From assembly GCA_021795255.1 (NCBI GenBank), contig JAJYPQ010000257.1, positions 1 through 6,234 of the forward strand: a stretch of 6,234 nt of DNA, given 5' to 3'. The position numbers and the translations under genes are program-made. The notes beneath the pieces are model-generated. The model was given only the letters and a program-made list of their open reading frames with translations, ran no database searches and was not told where the DNA came from. Of this stretch, positions 1 to 6,234 are shown piece after piece (positions within the stretch are counted from its first letter, which is position 1; each line of letters opens with the position of its first letter). This DNA is from Pseudomonadota bacterium. Its GTDB lineage: Bacteria > Pseudomonadota > Gammaproteobacteria > Acidiferrobacterales > Acidiferrobacteraceae.

Positions 1-231
1 TGGTGTTCTACGTTATTGAATTGTCGTTACCATTGCAAGGGGACTAAGCACAAAGAAGCGCGATTATTAAAGAAGCCAGACGTTATGAAAGCCGGTAGAA
101 AATTTTGTGTGAGTTTGGAAGGGTATAACGTTCACTAGAATCAAGGTCTGGTCAGAGCTTTTCATAAGTAACGGTAATAACAGGGTATTGCTTGATACAA
201 TACACATCGTGGCGTTATCTCTTGAGTGGAA
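1..231. other. AT-rich stretch without a recognisable gene
   Basis: I counted about 41% GC over positions 1-240, against roughly 60-65% in the genes to the right. Stops are frequent in all frames and I recognise no coding sequence or structural RNA. The stretch directly precedes the transposase remnant, so it may include the left end of that element or older imported DNA, but I could not identify a terminal inverted repeat. The hexamer CGTTAT occurs at 11-16, 81-86 and 213-218, and in reverse at 125-130. A TACAAT sequence at 196-201 resembles a -10 box but has no good -35 partner. Its role is unknown. Confidence 0.5.
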
Positions 232-740
232 ATGGCGAAGTCATTTTGGGACTGGAACTGTGATCAGTGCGTTTTCTTGTCATTCTCTGTCCGGGACTTT
301 GTGCGCTATGGACATTTTGCCCACTGCATCCAGGACTTTGGTTTCTTTGCGATTTTGAATATTGACACCGAAGAGAAGGGCTATCGACCGTATCATCCGG
401 TGAAAGTGGTCGCGCGACTGCCCTATGGCTACTGTCAGGGCCTTTATTCCGCCCAAGGGATCGTCCGGGCCCGTTGCAAGGGGCCGACTTCATGGCGGTC
501 GCCGCCTTGAATCAGCCGGATTTTCGCACCGTGAGCGGCTTTCGCAAACGCCCCCGGGCGCCTTGGAGGGGCTGTTCGTGCAGGTCTGAGAAGGCCGGGC
601 GCGCTTGGGGCTCGGGCGTGGTGTATTGAAGGGCGCCGCAGGCGCGATGACTTAGTGCAAGGTGCGATGGCGCGTGCATGGCGACTTGCTCGGTCTGGCA
701 CGCGACCGCGTGACCTGAGGAGGAATGCGAACGCCTAGGC
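232..740 (+). pseudogene. IS1182-type transposase remnant (N-terminal part, multiple frameshifts)
   Basis: The frame opening at ATG 232 (MAKSFWDWNCDQ, then VRDFVRYGHFAHCI, GYRPYHPVKVVARLPYGYCQ, GLYSAQGIVRA) matches, from memory, the N-terminus of IS1182-type transposases with the DUF772 domain. The similarity then changes frame. From about 483 it reads ADFMAVAALNQPDFRTVSGF and RKR to 551. From 557 it reads GALEGLFVQV to 586. From 588 it reads EKAG. These breaks look like single-base losses near 478-483 and 552-556, and a loss of about 11 bases at 587 where the usual LRLC-type residues are missing. Farther on only scraps remain, such as EECERL at 720-737, so the right boundary is approximate. 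The DDE catalytic domain is not recognisable, so the element cannot encode an active transposase. A purine-rich GAGTGGA lies just before ATG 232. GTG 226 is an alternative start, but MAKSF is the more family-like beginning. Functional decay is certain; the exact IS family assignment is from memory. Confidence 0.82.
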
Positions 741-860
741 GCGCGAGGTCGCGTATTCTCAGGATCGAGCGGCGCACGCTCTATCGCGGGCTTACGCGGT
801 CCTGACCGAAACGGGCGTGCGCTGGCCTTTACATGGTCGCGCTCGCACCTTTAGTCTTAG

Positions 861-876
861 CACAACTTACGTTGTG
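861..876. repeat. Small perfect inverted repeat (CACAAC-TTAC-GTTGTG)
   Basis: A 6-bp stem, CACAAC/GTTGTG, encloses the 4-base loop TTAC. It lies about 85-100 bases beyond the glgP stop codon in the direction of glgP transcription. No T-run follows on either strand, so it is not a standard intrinsic terminator. It could be a weak pause or processing hairpin, or chance. Confidence 0.3.
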
Positions 877-899
877 GGCCGTGGACAACCCCCTTCCTG

Positions 900-920
900 G
901 GGAGGCGTATCTGGCCTCCC
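900..920 (-). terminator. Possible hairpin terminator of glgP (no T-tract)
   Basis: GGGAGGC at 900-906 and GCCTCCC at 914-920 form a perfect 7-bp GC-rich stem with the 7-base loop GTATCTG. It is 40 bases beyond the glgP stop codon, a good place for a terminator of that leftward gene. The T-run of an intrinsic terminator is missing on the minus strand, so it may act only as a 3' end stabiliser or with Rho. Confidence 0.33.
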
Positions 921-959
921 GAACCTGGAATAGGAGACGCGTACCGGCCGGCTCCGCCG

Positions 960-3515
960 CTATAACCACACCATGCAGCCCATCTCAAAACGGTGGGCAA
1001 GCAAGGTGTGATAGGGGTAGGCACGGATCCGCAGCGTCTGGAATCCCGGCGTCTCGGGTTTATGGTCGAGACGAAAGATCAGGCGTCCCTCGCCGTCGGT
1101 GCCGCAGGGGGCGAAAGAGGCCTTATCGCGTACCAGGGTCTCGCCTGAGTCATCCGTGGATTCAAACAGGCACTCCACGACCAGGTCCTCTTCGCGCAGG
1201 CCGTTGCCGTGTATGAGCACGGTAAGGCGCAAAGGTTCGCCGACCTTGAGGGCCTCGGGGATGTCCTGGCCTGGTTCGAGACGGACATTGGGCCAGGCGG
1301 CGGCCACCTGGCGCTTCCAGCGCGCCAGTGTGCGGCCTTGTGCGGCGTCGTCGGCCGCGAGCCCCCGCGCATGATCGGCGGCCTTGCGGTAATAATCGCG
1401 CGCGTACTCGAGCACCATGCGTTCGGAATTGAAGACGGGCATGGCGCGGCGCATCGCGGCCTTGGAGAGGGCGATCCAGGATCGCGAGTAGCCGTGCTCT
1501 ACGGTATTGAAGTAGAGGGGTATGACCTGCTGTTCGAGAATGTCCAGCACCTCTGCGCTCTCTTCGCGGGTGCGCTGGTCGTTGTCGATCAGGCCCTTGT
1601 GCGGACATATGCCCCAGCCGTTGTCGCTCGCATACCCTTCGCCCCACCAGCCGTCGAGCACGCTTAGGTTGGCGACCCCATTGATGGCGGCCTTTTGTCC
1701 GGATGTCCCGCTTGCCTCCAGCGGGTACTCGGGGGTGTTCAGCCAGACATCGACACCGGTGACGAGCCGGCGGGCGAGCGCAAGATCATAGCCTTCGATC
1801 AAGATGACCTTGCCCTCGAACTCCGGGCGGCGCGAGAACTCGTGGATCTGCCGGATGAGATTTTGGCCCGGATGGTCATGGGGGTGGGCCTTGCCGGCAA
1901 AGAGCAGCAGCACCGGGCGATCCGGATCGTTCAGCAGGCGCGCCAGGCGCATCGGGTCCTCAAACAGCAAGCCCGCGCGTTTGTAGGTCGCAAAGCGCCG
2001 CGCAAAGCCTATGACAAGCGGCGCCTTGGCGTCGGGTTCCAGTTGTCGGGTGAGCCGCCGGATCACGCCCTCGCCTACCCCGTTGCGCCGGTATTGGCGG
2101 GTGACGCGCTTGTTCACGGCCTCCAGCATCGCGCCCTTCAAGGATTGATGGACGCTCCAGTAGCTGTGGTCTGGGATGGCGTCGATGCGCGTCCAGTAGG
2201 CGGCTTCGGTGAGCTTATTGCGCCACTCGCTGCCAAAGCGCACGTCGAACAGGCTGCTCCACTCGTGGGCCAGGAATGTCGCGACATGCACCCCGTTGGT
2301 CACATGCCCGACCGGGTTCTCGGCCCACGGAATCTGCGGCCAGATGTAGGCCTCCATGCGCGAGGCGACACCGCCGTGGATGCGGCTTACCCCATTATGA
2401 AAGCGCGAGGCCCGCAGGGCGAACGCGGTCATGTTGAAGCCGCCCTGGCTTATGGGGCTCGATCCCAAGGACTTCAGTTCGTCTAGGCCGATGCCAAGTT
2501 CGGTGACATAGGGCTCGAGGTAGCGCCCGAACAGTTCCTGGTCAAAAATGTCGTGGCCGGCCGGTACAGGGGTGTGGGTCGTAAACACGGTCCCGGCGGC
2601 CACCACCTCCAGCGCCGTGTCGAAATCCCAACCTTGTGTGGTGAGTTCGCGCACGCGCTCCACGATCTGCAAGGCGGGGTGACCTTCGTTGATGTGCCAG
2701 ACGGTGGGCTTAAGGCCGAGCGCGCGCAGTGCGCGCACCCCGCCTATGCCAAGGATGATCTCCTGGCGCAACCTGGTATCGCGGTCGCCGCCGTAGAGCT
2801 GGCAGGTGATACCGCGGTCGGCCTCGGAGTTTTGGGGGATGTCGCTGTCTAGCAGATAAAGACTGATACGTCCGGCCGCTACCCGCCACACCTTAAGTTC
2901 CACCGCGCGCTCCAAAAGCGTGACCGATACCCGCAGTTCGCGCCCCTTGTCATCGCACACCGGGCACACCGGGAGATCGGCGAGCACGGCGGGCGCCGTG
3001 CCGACGATCTGGTTGCCATGGGCATCTATGGTCTGCGTGAAGTACCCCTGCCGGTAGAGGAGGCCCACGGCCACGAACGGAAGACCTAAGTCGCTTGCCG
3101 CCTTGCAGTGGTCACCGGCCAGTATGCCAAGGCCTCCGGAGTAGATCTGCAGGCTTTCATGGAGTCCGAATTCGGCGCAAAAGTAGGCGACAAGATCGGT
3201 TTGGGGATCGATGTCCGTGAGCCTCGAAGACAGGCGCACGGCGTGGTAGGTGTCGTACATGGAAAGCGCGCGCTGATACTCCTCGAGAAACAACGGGTCC
3301 CCCGCGGCCTCGTCGAGCCGCGCCTGGGCCACGCGTCGCAGCATGAGTTTGGGGTTGCGCCCGCACTGCTCCCAGAGCCCTGGATCGAGGCGCACGAACA
3401 GTGCGCGGATGGATCGATTCCAGCTATAAAGGAGATCGCCCGCAAGTTCTGTGAGGCGCGTGAGTTTTTGCGGAATGAGTGGCTGGACTTCAAGGGGATA
3501 ATGGGTGCCGGGCAC
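960..3515 (-). CDS. glgP: Alpha-glucan (glycogen/maltodextrin) phosphorylase, ~850-aa TIGR02094 type
   Basis: This cytoplasmic, pyridoxal-phosphate-dependent enzyme releases glucose 1-phosphate from the non-reducing ends of alpha-1,4-glucans. The 851 residues are full length for the alpha-glucan phosphorylase subgroup that includes actinobacterial GlgP, which differs from the E. coli MalP/GlgP type. The N-terminus (PGTHYPLEVQPLIP, LYSWNRSIRALF) fits the DUF3417 region. Family motifs follow: YFCAEFGLHES from residue 111, then YSGGLGILAGDH, HINEGHPAL at 274-282, THTPVPAGHD from 313, IGFARRFATYKR, FAGKAHPHDHPGQ, and EASGTSGQKAAING with the expected PLP-binding lysine at K608. A beta-rich C-terminal part ends GCMVWL, as in complete members. 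GTG 3515-3513 is the first possible start after the upstream in-frame stop. It is preceded by AAAGGT (3527-3522) at a usable Shine-Dalgarno distance. The stop is TAG. The gene diverges from glgB across a 412-bp control region. No key motif is missing. Natural chain-length preference cannot be told from sequence. Confidence 0.97.
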   Translation of the reverse strand: MPGTHYPLEVQPLIPQKLTRLTELAGDLLYSWNRSIRALFVRLDPGLWEQCGRNPKLMLRRVAQARLDEAAGDPLFLEEYQRALSMYDTYHAVRLSSRLTDIDPQTDLVAYFCAEFGLHESLQIYSGGLGILAGDHCKAASDLGLPFVAVGLLYRQGYFTQTIDAHGNQIVGTAPAVLADLPVCPVCDDKGRELRVSVTLLERAVELKVWRVAAGRISLYLLDSDIPQNSEADRGITCQLYGGDRDTRLRQEIILGIGGVRALRALGLKPTVWHINEGHPALQIVERVRELTTQGWDFDTALEVVAAGTVFTTHTPVPAGHDIFDQELFGRYLEPYVTELGIGLDELKSLGSSPISQGGFNMTAFALRASRFHNGVSRIHGGVASRMEAYIWPQIPWAENPVGHVTNGVHVATFLAHEWSSLFDVRFGSEWRNKLTEAAYWTRIDAIPDHSYWSVHQSLKGAMLEAVNKRVTRQYRRNGVGEGVIRRLTRQLEPDAKAPLVIGFARRFATYKRAGLLFEDPMRLARLLNDPDRPVLLLFAGKAHPHDHPGQNLIRQIHEFSRRPEFEGKVILIEGYDLALARRLVTGVDVWLNTPEYPLEASGTSGQKAAINGVANLSVLDGWWGEGYASDNGWGICPHKGLIDNDQRTREESAEVLDILEQQVIPLYFNTVEHGYSRSWIALSKAAMRRAMPVFNSERMVLEYARDYYRKAADHARGLAADDAAQGRTLARWKRQVAAAWPNVRLEPGQDIPEALKVGEPLRLTVLIHGNGLREEDLVVECLFESTDDSGETLVRDKASFAPCGTDGEGRLIFRLDHKPETPGFQTLRIRAYPYHTLLAHRFEMGCMVWL

Positions 3516-3578
3516 GTGCTGACCTTTTGTGTGATCGTTGGGGGTACAGGGCTTTTCAGAGGTTCATGGCCTGCAGGT

Positions 3579-3608
3579 ATTATGCCACAGGCGGCCTGTT
3601 GGTCTAAA
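3579..3608 (-). promoter_or_regulatory. Candidate glgP promoter
   Basis: On the minus strand, TTTAGA (3608-3603, four of six matches to TTGACA) is separated by 18 bp from CATAAT (3584-3579, five of six matches to TATAAT). A start near 3572 would give a leader of roughly 57 bases before the GTG start of glgP. This is the best sigma70-like match I found upstream of glgP. It was judged by eye and is not verified. Confidence 0.45.
3587..3599. promoter_or_regulatory. Palindrome inside the glgP promoter spacer (possible operator)
   Basis: ACAGGC-G-GCCTGT is a perfect 6-bp inverted repeat around one central base. It lies entirely between the candidate -35 and -10 boxes of glgP. A dimeric repressor bound here would block RNA polymerase. 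No known regulator is assigned. The symmetry is seen; the function is inferred. Confidence 0.35.
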
Positions 3609-3675
3609 TTCCTATCATACGGCATAAGACAAGAAGTCCTTATAGCGGGCGCAACCGGCCACAAGGCGCGCCGAT

Positions 3676-3705
3676 GGCCCCACCAAGTCCTTGGCCCCAA
3701 GTCCT
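3676..3705. repeat. Imperfect tandem repeat (GGCCCCA..AAGTCCT)
   Basis: GGCCCCACCAAGTCCT (3676-3691) is followed after one base by GGCCCCAAGTCCT (3693-3705), which lacks three bases of the first copy. The inner CCAAGTCCTTGG is also an inverted repeat (5-bp arms). It lies in the middle of the glgP-glgB control region. It may be a replication-slippage duplication or a regulator site. Confidence 0.4.
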
Positions 3706-3756
3706 AAACGGCATCCGGCCGTGCGGCGCGCGAACCATGGCGGTCCGTTTTGGTGC

Positions 3757-3766
3757 TTGTGCACAA
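3757..3766. promoter_or_regulatory. Perfect 10-bp palindrome TTGTGCACAA (possible operator)
   Basis: TTGTGCACAA is an uninterrupted perfect palindrome in the intergenic region, about 67 bases upstream of the candidate glgB -35 box and about 150 bases upstream of the candidate glgP -35 box. The size and symmetry suit a dimeric transcription factor. I cannot name the factor. A 10-bp palindrome can also arise by chance. Confidence 0.3.
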
Positions 3767-3832
3767 TATCAGGGCCATCGAAAGGTAGCACCCATCGCGC
3801 GCTTTTTGGTCAGACGGCGGATGTTTCGCTAC

Positions 3833-3861
3833 TTGTCATGAACGGGCATGGTCCGTAACAT
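3833..3861 (+). promoter_or_regulatory. Candidate glgB(-glgE) promoter
   Basis: TTGTCA (3833-3838, five of six matches to TTGACA) and TAACAT (3856-3861, four of six matches to TATAAT) are spaced by 17 bp. A start near 3868 would give a leader of about 60 bases to the glgB ATG. This is the best plus-strand sigma70-like match seen in the control region. It would drive glgB and, through the tight junction, glgE. Confidence 0.42.
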
Positions 3862-3912
3862 GAGTCAAGAAGTTGGCTTGGGGCCACGTGTTTTGGGCAC
3901 GCGATGCTCGGC

Positions 3913-3919
3913 AAGGGAG
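3913..3919 (+). promoter_or_regulatory. Ribosome binding site of glgB
   Basis: AAGGGAG lies 8 bases before ATG 3928. An in-frame TAG at 3922-3924 rules out any earlier start, so this site and the stop together fix the glgB start. Confidence 0.7.
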
Positions 3920-3927
3920 AATAGTGC

Positions 3928-5883
3928 ATGCCAAGCGGCAGGGGCGCGAGGCGCGAGGCGCCGATCGGCAGTGTGGATGCCTGGTTCAGTCCGGAGGATA
4001 TTTACCTCTTCCGCGAAGGGCGGCATGCGCGGCTCTACGAGAAGCTCGGCGCGCATCTGCTGCGCGTGGCGGCGGATACAGGCGTGCATTTCGCCGTGTG
4101 GGCACCCAATGCCCGGTCGGTGTCGGTGATCGGCGATTTTAACGGTTGGCGCAAGGAGGCCCATCCGCTCAAGGTCCGCGACGACGGGTCGGGTCTGTGG
4201 GCGGGCTTTATCGCCGGGATCGGCCCCGGTGCCCTCTATAAATACCACATCGTCGCGCGCGATTCCGGCTATGAAGTGGAGAAGGCCGATCCGTTCGCGT
4301 TTCGGTGCGAACTGCCGCCGCGCACGGCCTCGGTGGTGTGCGACGGTTCTTATGCGTGGCAGGATGCGGCGTGGATGGCGCAGCGCGGTGAGCGGATTGC
4401 GCTGACCGCGCCGGTGAGCATCTACGAGGTGCATGCCGGTTCCTGGCGGCGGGTGCCGGAGCAGGGCGGGCGTTGGCTCAGTTACCGCGAGTTGGCCTTG
4501 GCGCTGCCGCCCTATGTCGCCGACATGGGGTTTACGCATGTCGAATTCATGCCGCTTACCGAACACCCCTTCTATGGTTCGTGGGGCTATCAGACCACGG
4601 GATATTTCGCGCCCACCGCGCGTTTCGGTGCGCCCGAGGATCTCATGCATCTCATCGACGCCCTGCATCGCCAGGGTATTGGAGTGATCCTCGATTGGGT
4701 GCCGTCGCATTTTCCAACGGATCGTCACGGGCTTGGGTTTTTCGACGGGACGCATCTTTTCGAGCATGCCGACCCACGCCGCGGCTACCATCCGGAATGG
4801 CGCTCGAGCGTGTTCAACTATGGCCGTCACGAGGTGCGTTCGATCCTCATCTCGAGCGCGCTTTACTGGCTCGACAGGTTTCACATGGACGGTCTGCGGG
4901 TCGATGGCGTGGCATCCATGCTCTATCGCGATTATGCGCGCGCCCCGGGGGAGTGGATGCCCAATACCGAGGGGGGCCGCGAGGATGAGGAGGCGATCCA
5001 GTTCGTGCGGGAGCTCAATAAGTCCATATACCGGCATTATCCCGACGTACAGACCATAGCCGAGGAGTCCACGGCCTGGCCCCAGGTGTCGCGGCCGGTC
5101 TATGCCGGGGGGCTTGGGTTTGGCTATAAGTGGAATATGGGCTGGATGCACGACACGCTCGATTACATGGAAAAGGACCCCGTCTACCGTAAGCACCACC
5201 AAGGGCAGCTGACCTTCAGTCTGTGGTATGCCTTTTCGGAAAACTTCGTGTTGCCGCTTTCGCATGACGAGGTGGTGTATGGCAAGCGTTCGCTGATCGC
5301 CAAGATGCCGGGCGACGATTGGCAGCGATTTGCGAATCTGCGCGTGCTGCTCGCCTATATGTTCTGCCACCCCGGCAAGAAGCTTTTGTTCATGGGCGCA
5401 GAGATCGCCCAATGGCGGGAGTGGAACCACGAGGACAGCCTCGATTGGCATCTCCTCGACTACGAGCCGCACCGCGGCATACAGCGCCTGGTGCGTGATC
5501 TCAACGCCTTGTATCGAGGAAATCCCGCGCTCCACAGGGCCGACACCGAGCCTTCGGGCTTTCGGTGGGTGGATGCCGGGGATTGGGAGCAGAGCGTCAT
5601 CAGCTTCTATCGCTTCGCCGAGCCCGCAGGTGACCCGCTGCTTGTGGTCGCCAATTTCACGCCCATGCCGCGCCACAACTACCGTCTCGGGGTGATGCGC
5701 CCGGGGTTCTGGCAGGAGGTCTTGAACACCGACGCCACAGTCTACGGCGGGAGCGGGCAGGGTAACATCGGCGGGCTTGCGACCGTGCCGGTGGCCGCGC
5801 ACGGCGCTCTGCAGTCACTCAATCTCGTCGTGCCACCGCTTGCGGTGCTCGTGTTCAAGGCCCCGCCGGACGCGAGTAGCTAG
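3928..5883 (+). CDS. glgB: 1,4-alpha-glucan (glycogen) branching enzyme
   Basis: This cytoplasmic GH13 enzyme cuts alpha-1,4 chains and rejoins them as alpha-1,6 branches. The 651 residues lack the extra N1 domain of E. coli GlgB (728 residues). The protein begins almost directly with a CBM48-type domain ([20 protein letters not shown] at residues 55-74). The TIM-barrel follows, with [10 protein letters not shown] at 256-265, nucleophile D326 in [15 protein letters not shown], acid/base E379 in IAEESTAWP, and transition-state D447 in [10 protein letters not shown]. These spacings (53 and 121 residues from D326) equal those of E. coli D405, E458 and D526, so all catalytic residues are present. 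The C-terminal beta domain runs to the stop ([26 protein letters not shown]). ATG 3928 is the first start after an in-frame stop and has a good Shine-Dalgarno. glgE follows after 3 bases. A long open frame on the opposite strand is a GC-rich shadow. Confidence 0.98.
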   Translation: MPSGRGARREAPIGSVDAWFSPEDIYLFREGRHARLYEKLGAHLLRVAADTGVHFAVWAPNARSVSVIGDFNGWRKEAHPLKVRDDGSGLWAGFIAGIGPGALYKYHIVARDSGYEVEKADPFAFRCELPPRTASVVCDGSYAWQDAAWMAQRGERIALTAPVSIYEVHAGSWRRVPEQGGRWLSYRELALALPPYVADMGFTHVEFMPLTEHPFYGSWGYQTTGYFAPTARFGAPEDLMHLIDALHRQGIGVILDWVPSHFPTDRHGLGFFDGTHLFEHADPRRGYHPEWRSSVFNYGRHEVRSILISSALYWLDRFHMDGLRVDGVASMLYRDYARAPGEWMPNTEGGREDEEAIQFVRELNKSIYRHYPDVQTIAEESTAWPQVSRPVYAGGLGFGYKWNMGWMHDTLDYMEKDPVYRKHHQGQLTFSLWYAFSENFVLPLSHDEVVYGKRSLIAKMPGDDWQRFANLRVLLAYMFCHPGKKLLFMGAEIAQWREWNHEDSLDWHLLDYEPHRGIQRLVRDLNALYRGNPALHRADTEPSGFRWVDAGDWEQSVISFYRFAEPAGDPLLVVANFTPMPRHNYRLGVMRPGFWQEVLNTDATVYGGSGQGNIGGLATVPVAAHGALQSLNLVVPPLAVLVFKAPPDASS

Positions 5884-5886
5884 GCC

Positions 5887-6234
5887 GTGGCGCGGCGTTC
5901 GGTCAAGCAGCCACCGCTGCCGGCCGATGGCCGATGCCGGGTGGTGATCGAGGCGCTGGCCCCGGCGGTCGACTGCGGCCGCTTTGCGATCAAGCGCGCG
6001 ATCGGCGATACCGTGGTCGTGGAGGCCGATGTGTTCGCCGATGGCCACGACGCCGTGGCCTGCGTGCTGTGCGTGCGCAAACCCGGCGGCCGCTTGATGA
6101 GCACGACGCGCATGACAGCGCTCGGCAACGATCGTTATGAGGGACGTTTTCGGGTCTTGGAGCTTGGCGTCTACCACTATACGGTGCGCGCCCATATCGA
6201 CCCATTCGGCTCGCTCGTCCAGGAGCTTACGCGT
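5887..6234 (+). CDS. glgE: GlgE, alpha-1,4-glucan:maltose-1-phosphate maltosyltransferase (5' part, cut by window end)
   Basis: GlgE transfers maltosyl units from maltose 1-phosphate to alpha-1,4-glucan chains, the elongation step of the trehalose-to-glucan pathway. The visible 116 codons show the family's N-terminal beta-domain (DUF3416): RVVIEALAPAVDCGRFAIKR from about residue 18, then GDTVVVEADVFADGHD, a LGNDRYEGRFRV strand and LGVYHYTVRAHIDPFGS. The frame is open to the window end. Full members are about 650-700 residues, so the GH13 catalytic domain lies outside. The glgB stop TAG (5881-5883) is in this same frame, so GTG 5887 is the earliest start and gives an N-terminus of family-like length. 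No good Shine-Dalgarno is visible, so translation is probably coupled to glgB. A GTG at 5941 is a less likely alternative. The assignment rests on remembered family sequences, and I consider it firm despite the truncation. Confidence 0.92.
   Translation, partial: MARRSVKQPPLPADGRCRVVIEALAPAVDCGRFAIKRAIGDTVVVEADVFADGHDAVACVLCVRKPGGRLMSTTRMTALGNDRYEGRFRVLELGVYHYTVRAHIDPFGSLVQELTR

Larger units (their letters stand above)
741..959. other. Gene-free stretch between IS remnant and glgP 3' end
   Basis: I recognise no coding sequence here. It may contain further eroded transposase sequence on the left, but residue-level similarity is lost. On the right it holds two small hairpins (861-876 and 900-920) beyond the stop codon of the leftward glycogen phosphorylase gene. 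An open frame that runs from 833 into the phosphorylase gene has no family resemblance and looks like a shadow of the GC-rich gene. Confidence 0.5.

Noticed and set aside
444..701. An 85-codon minus-strand open frame within the transposase remnant
   Set aside because: It is opposite recognisable transposase blocks and has no family resemblance.
833..1216. A 127-codon plus-strand open frame over the glgP 3' end
   Set aside because: It overlaps the conserved C-terminus of glgP on the opposite strand, is highly R/P/G-rich and lacks a ribosome binding site.
1695..2486. A 263-codon plus-strand open frame inside glgP
   Set aside because: It is opposite a region of glgP with strong phosphorylase motifs, has no recognisable domain and looks like a codon-bias shadow.
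3086..3700. A 204-codon minus-strand open frame overlapping the glgP 5' end
   Set aside because: It is an alternative frame of glgP DNA. The glgP frame is clearly the coding one.
3108..3707. A 199-codon plus-strand open frame that crosses the glgP start into the intergenic region
   Set aside because: Its left half is the antisense of the glgP N-terminus and its right half is non-coding promoter DNA. No start context or family similarity is seen.
3848..4129. A short plus-strand open frame with ATGs at 3848 and 3860, overlapping the glgB start, as a possible leader peptide
   Set aside because: It continues out of frame into glgB with no resemblance to a leader, and no ribosome binding site stands out before its ATG codons.
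3865..5802. A 645-codon open frame on the minus strand, almost fully opposite glgB
   Set aside because: The translation resembles no family I know and is rich in H, R, P and G, as expected from the complement of a GC-rich gene. glgB on the plus strand has every catalytic motif.
1..6234. CRISPR array, tRNA or rRNA genes
   Set aside because: I saw no regularly spaced direct repeats, tRNA-like cloverleaf with conserved TTCGA loop, or rRNA sequence on either strand.

Overview
The window carries part of a bacterial storage-glucan (glycogen-type) locus next to a decayed insertion sequence. Codon use is GC-rich (roughly 60-65% GC in the genes by eye). The protein families and the IS type fit a proteobacterium, possibly an environmental or acidophilic/chemolithotrophic gammaproteobacterium or relative. 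The taxonomic guess is an inference from general resemblance only.

Layout. Positions 1-231 are AT-richer DNA (about 41% GC by hand count over 1-240) with no recognisable gene. Positions 232 to about 740 hold a broken transposase that resembles the N-terminal part of IS1182-type (DUF772) transposases. It can be read only by changing frame three times and it ends before most of the catalytic domain. Positions 741-959 hold no gene, only two small hairpins downstream of the next gene's stop codon. Positions 3515-960 (minus strand) encode a full-length alpha-glucan phosphorylase of the roughly 850-residue type (GlgP, TIGR02094-like). A 412-bp divergent control region (3516-3927) follows, with one plausible promoter on each strand and two palindromes that could be operators. 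Positions 3928-5883 (plus strand) encode a complete glycogen branching enzyme (GlgB) of the short form that lacks the extra N1 domain. After a 3-nt gap, in the same reading frame, the N-terminus of GlgE (alpha-1,4-glucan:maltose-1-phosphate maltosyltransferase) starts at 5887 and runs off the window end.

How the genes work together. GlgE lengthens alpha-1,4-glucan chains from maltose 1-phosphate, which in the known pathway is made from trehalose by TreS and maltokinase. GlgB adds alpha-1,6 branches. GlgP removes glucose as glucose 1-phosphate by phosphorolysis. Synthesis (glgB-glgE) and breakdown (glgP) are transcribed away from a shared control region. The absence of glgC/glgA here, with glgE directly behind glgB, suggests the trehalose/maltose-1-phosphate route, but genes beyond the window could change that picture. 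I see no wholly new system. The least-explained points are the palindromes in the shared control region, the in-frame glgB/glgE junction and the AT-rich island beside the IS remnant.
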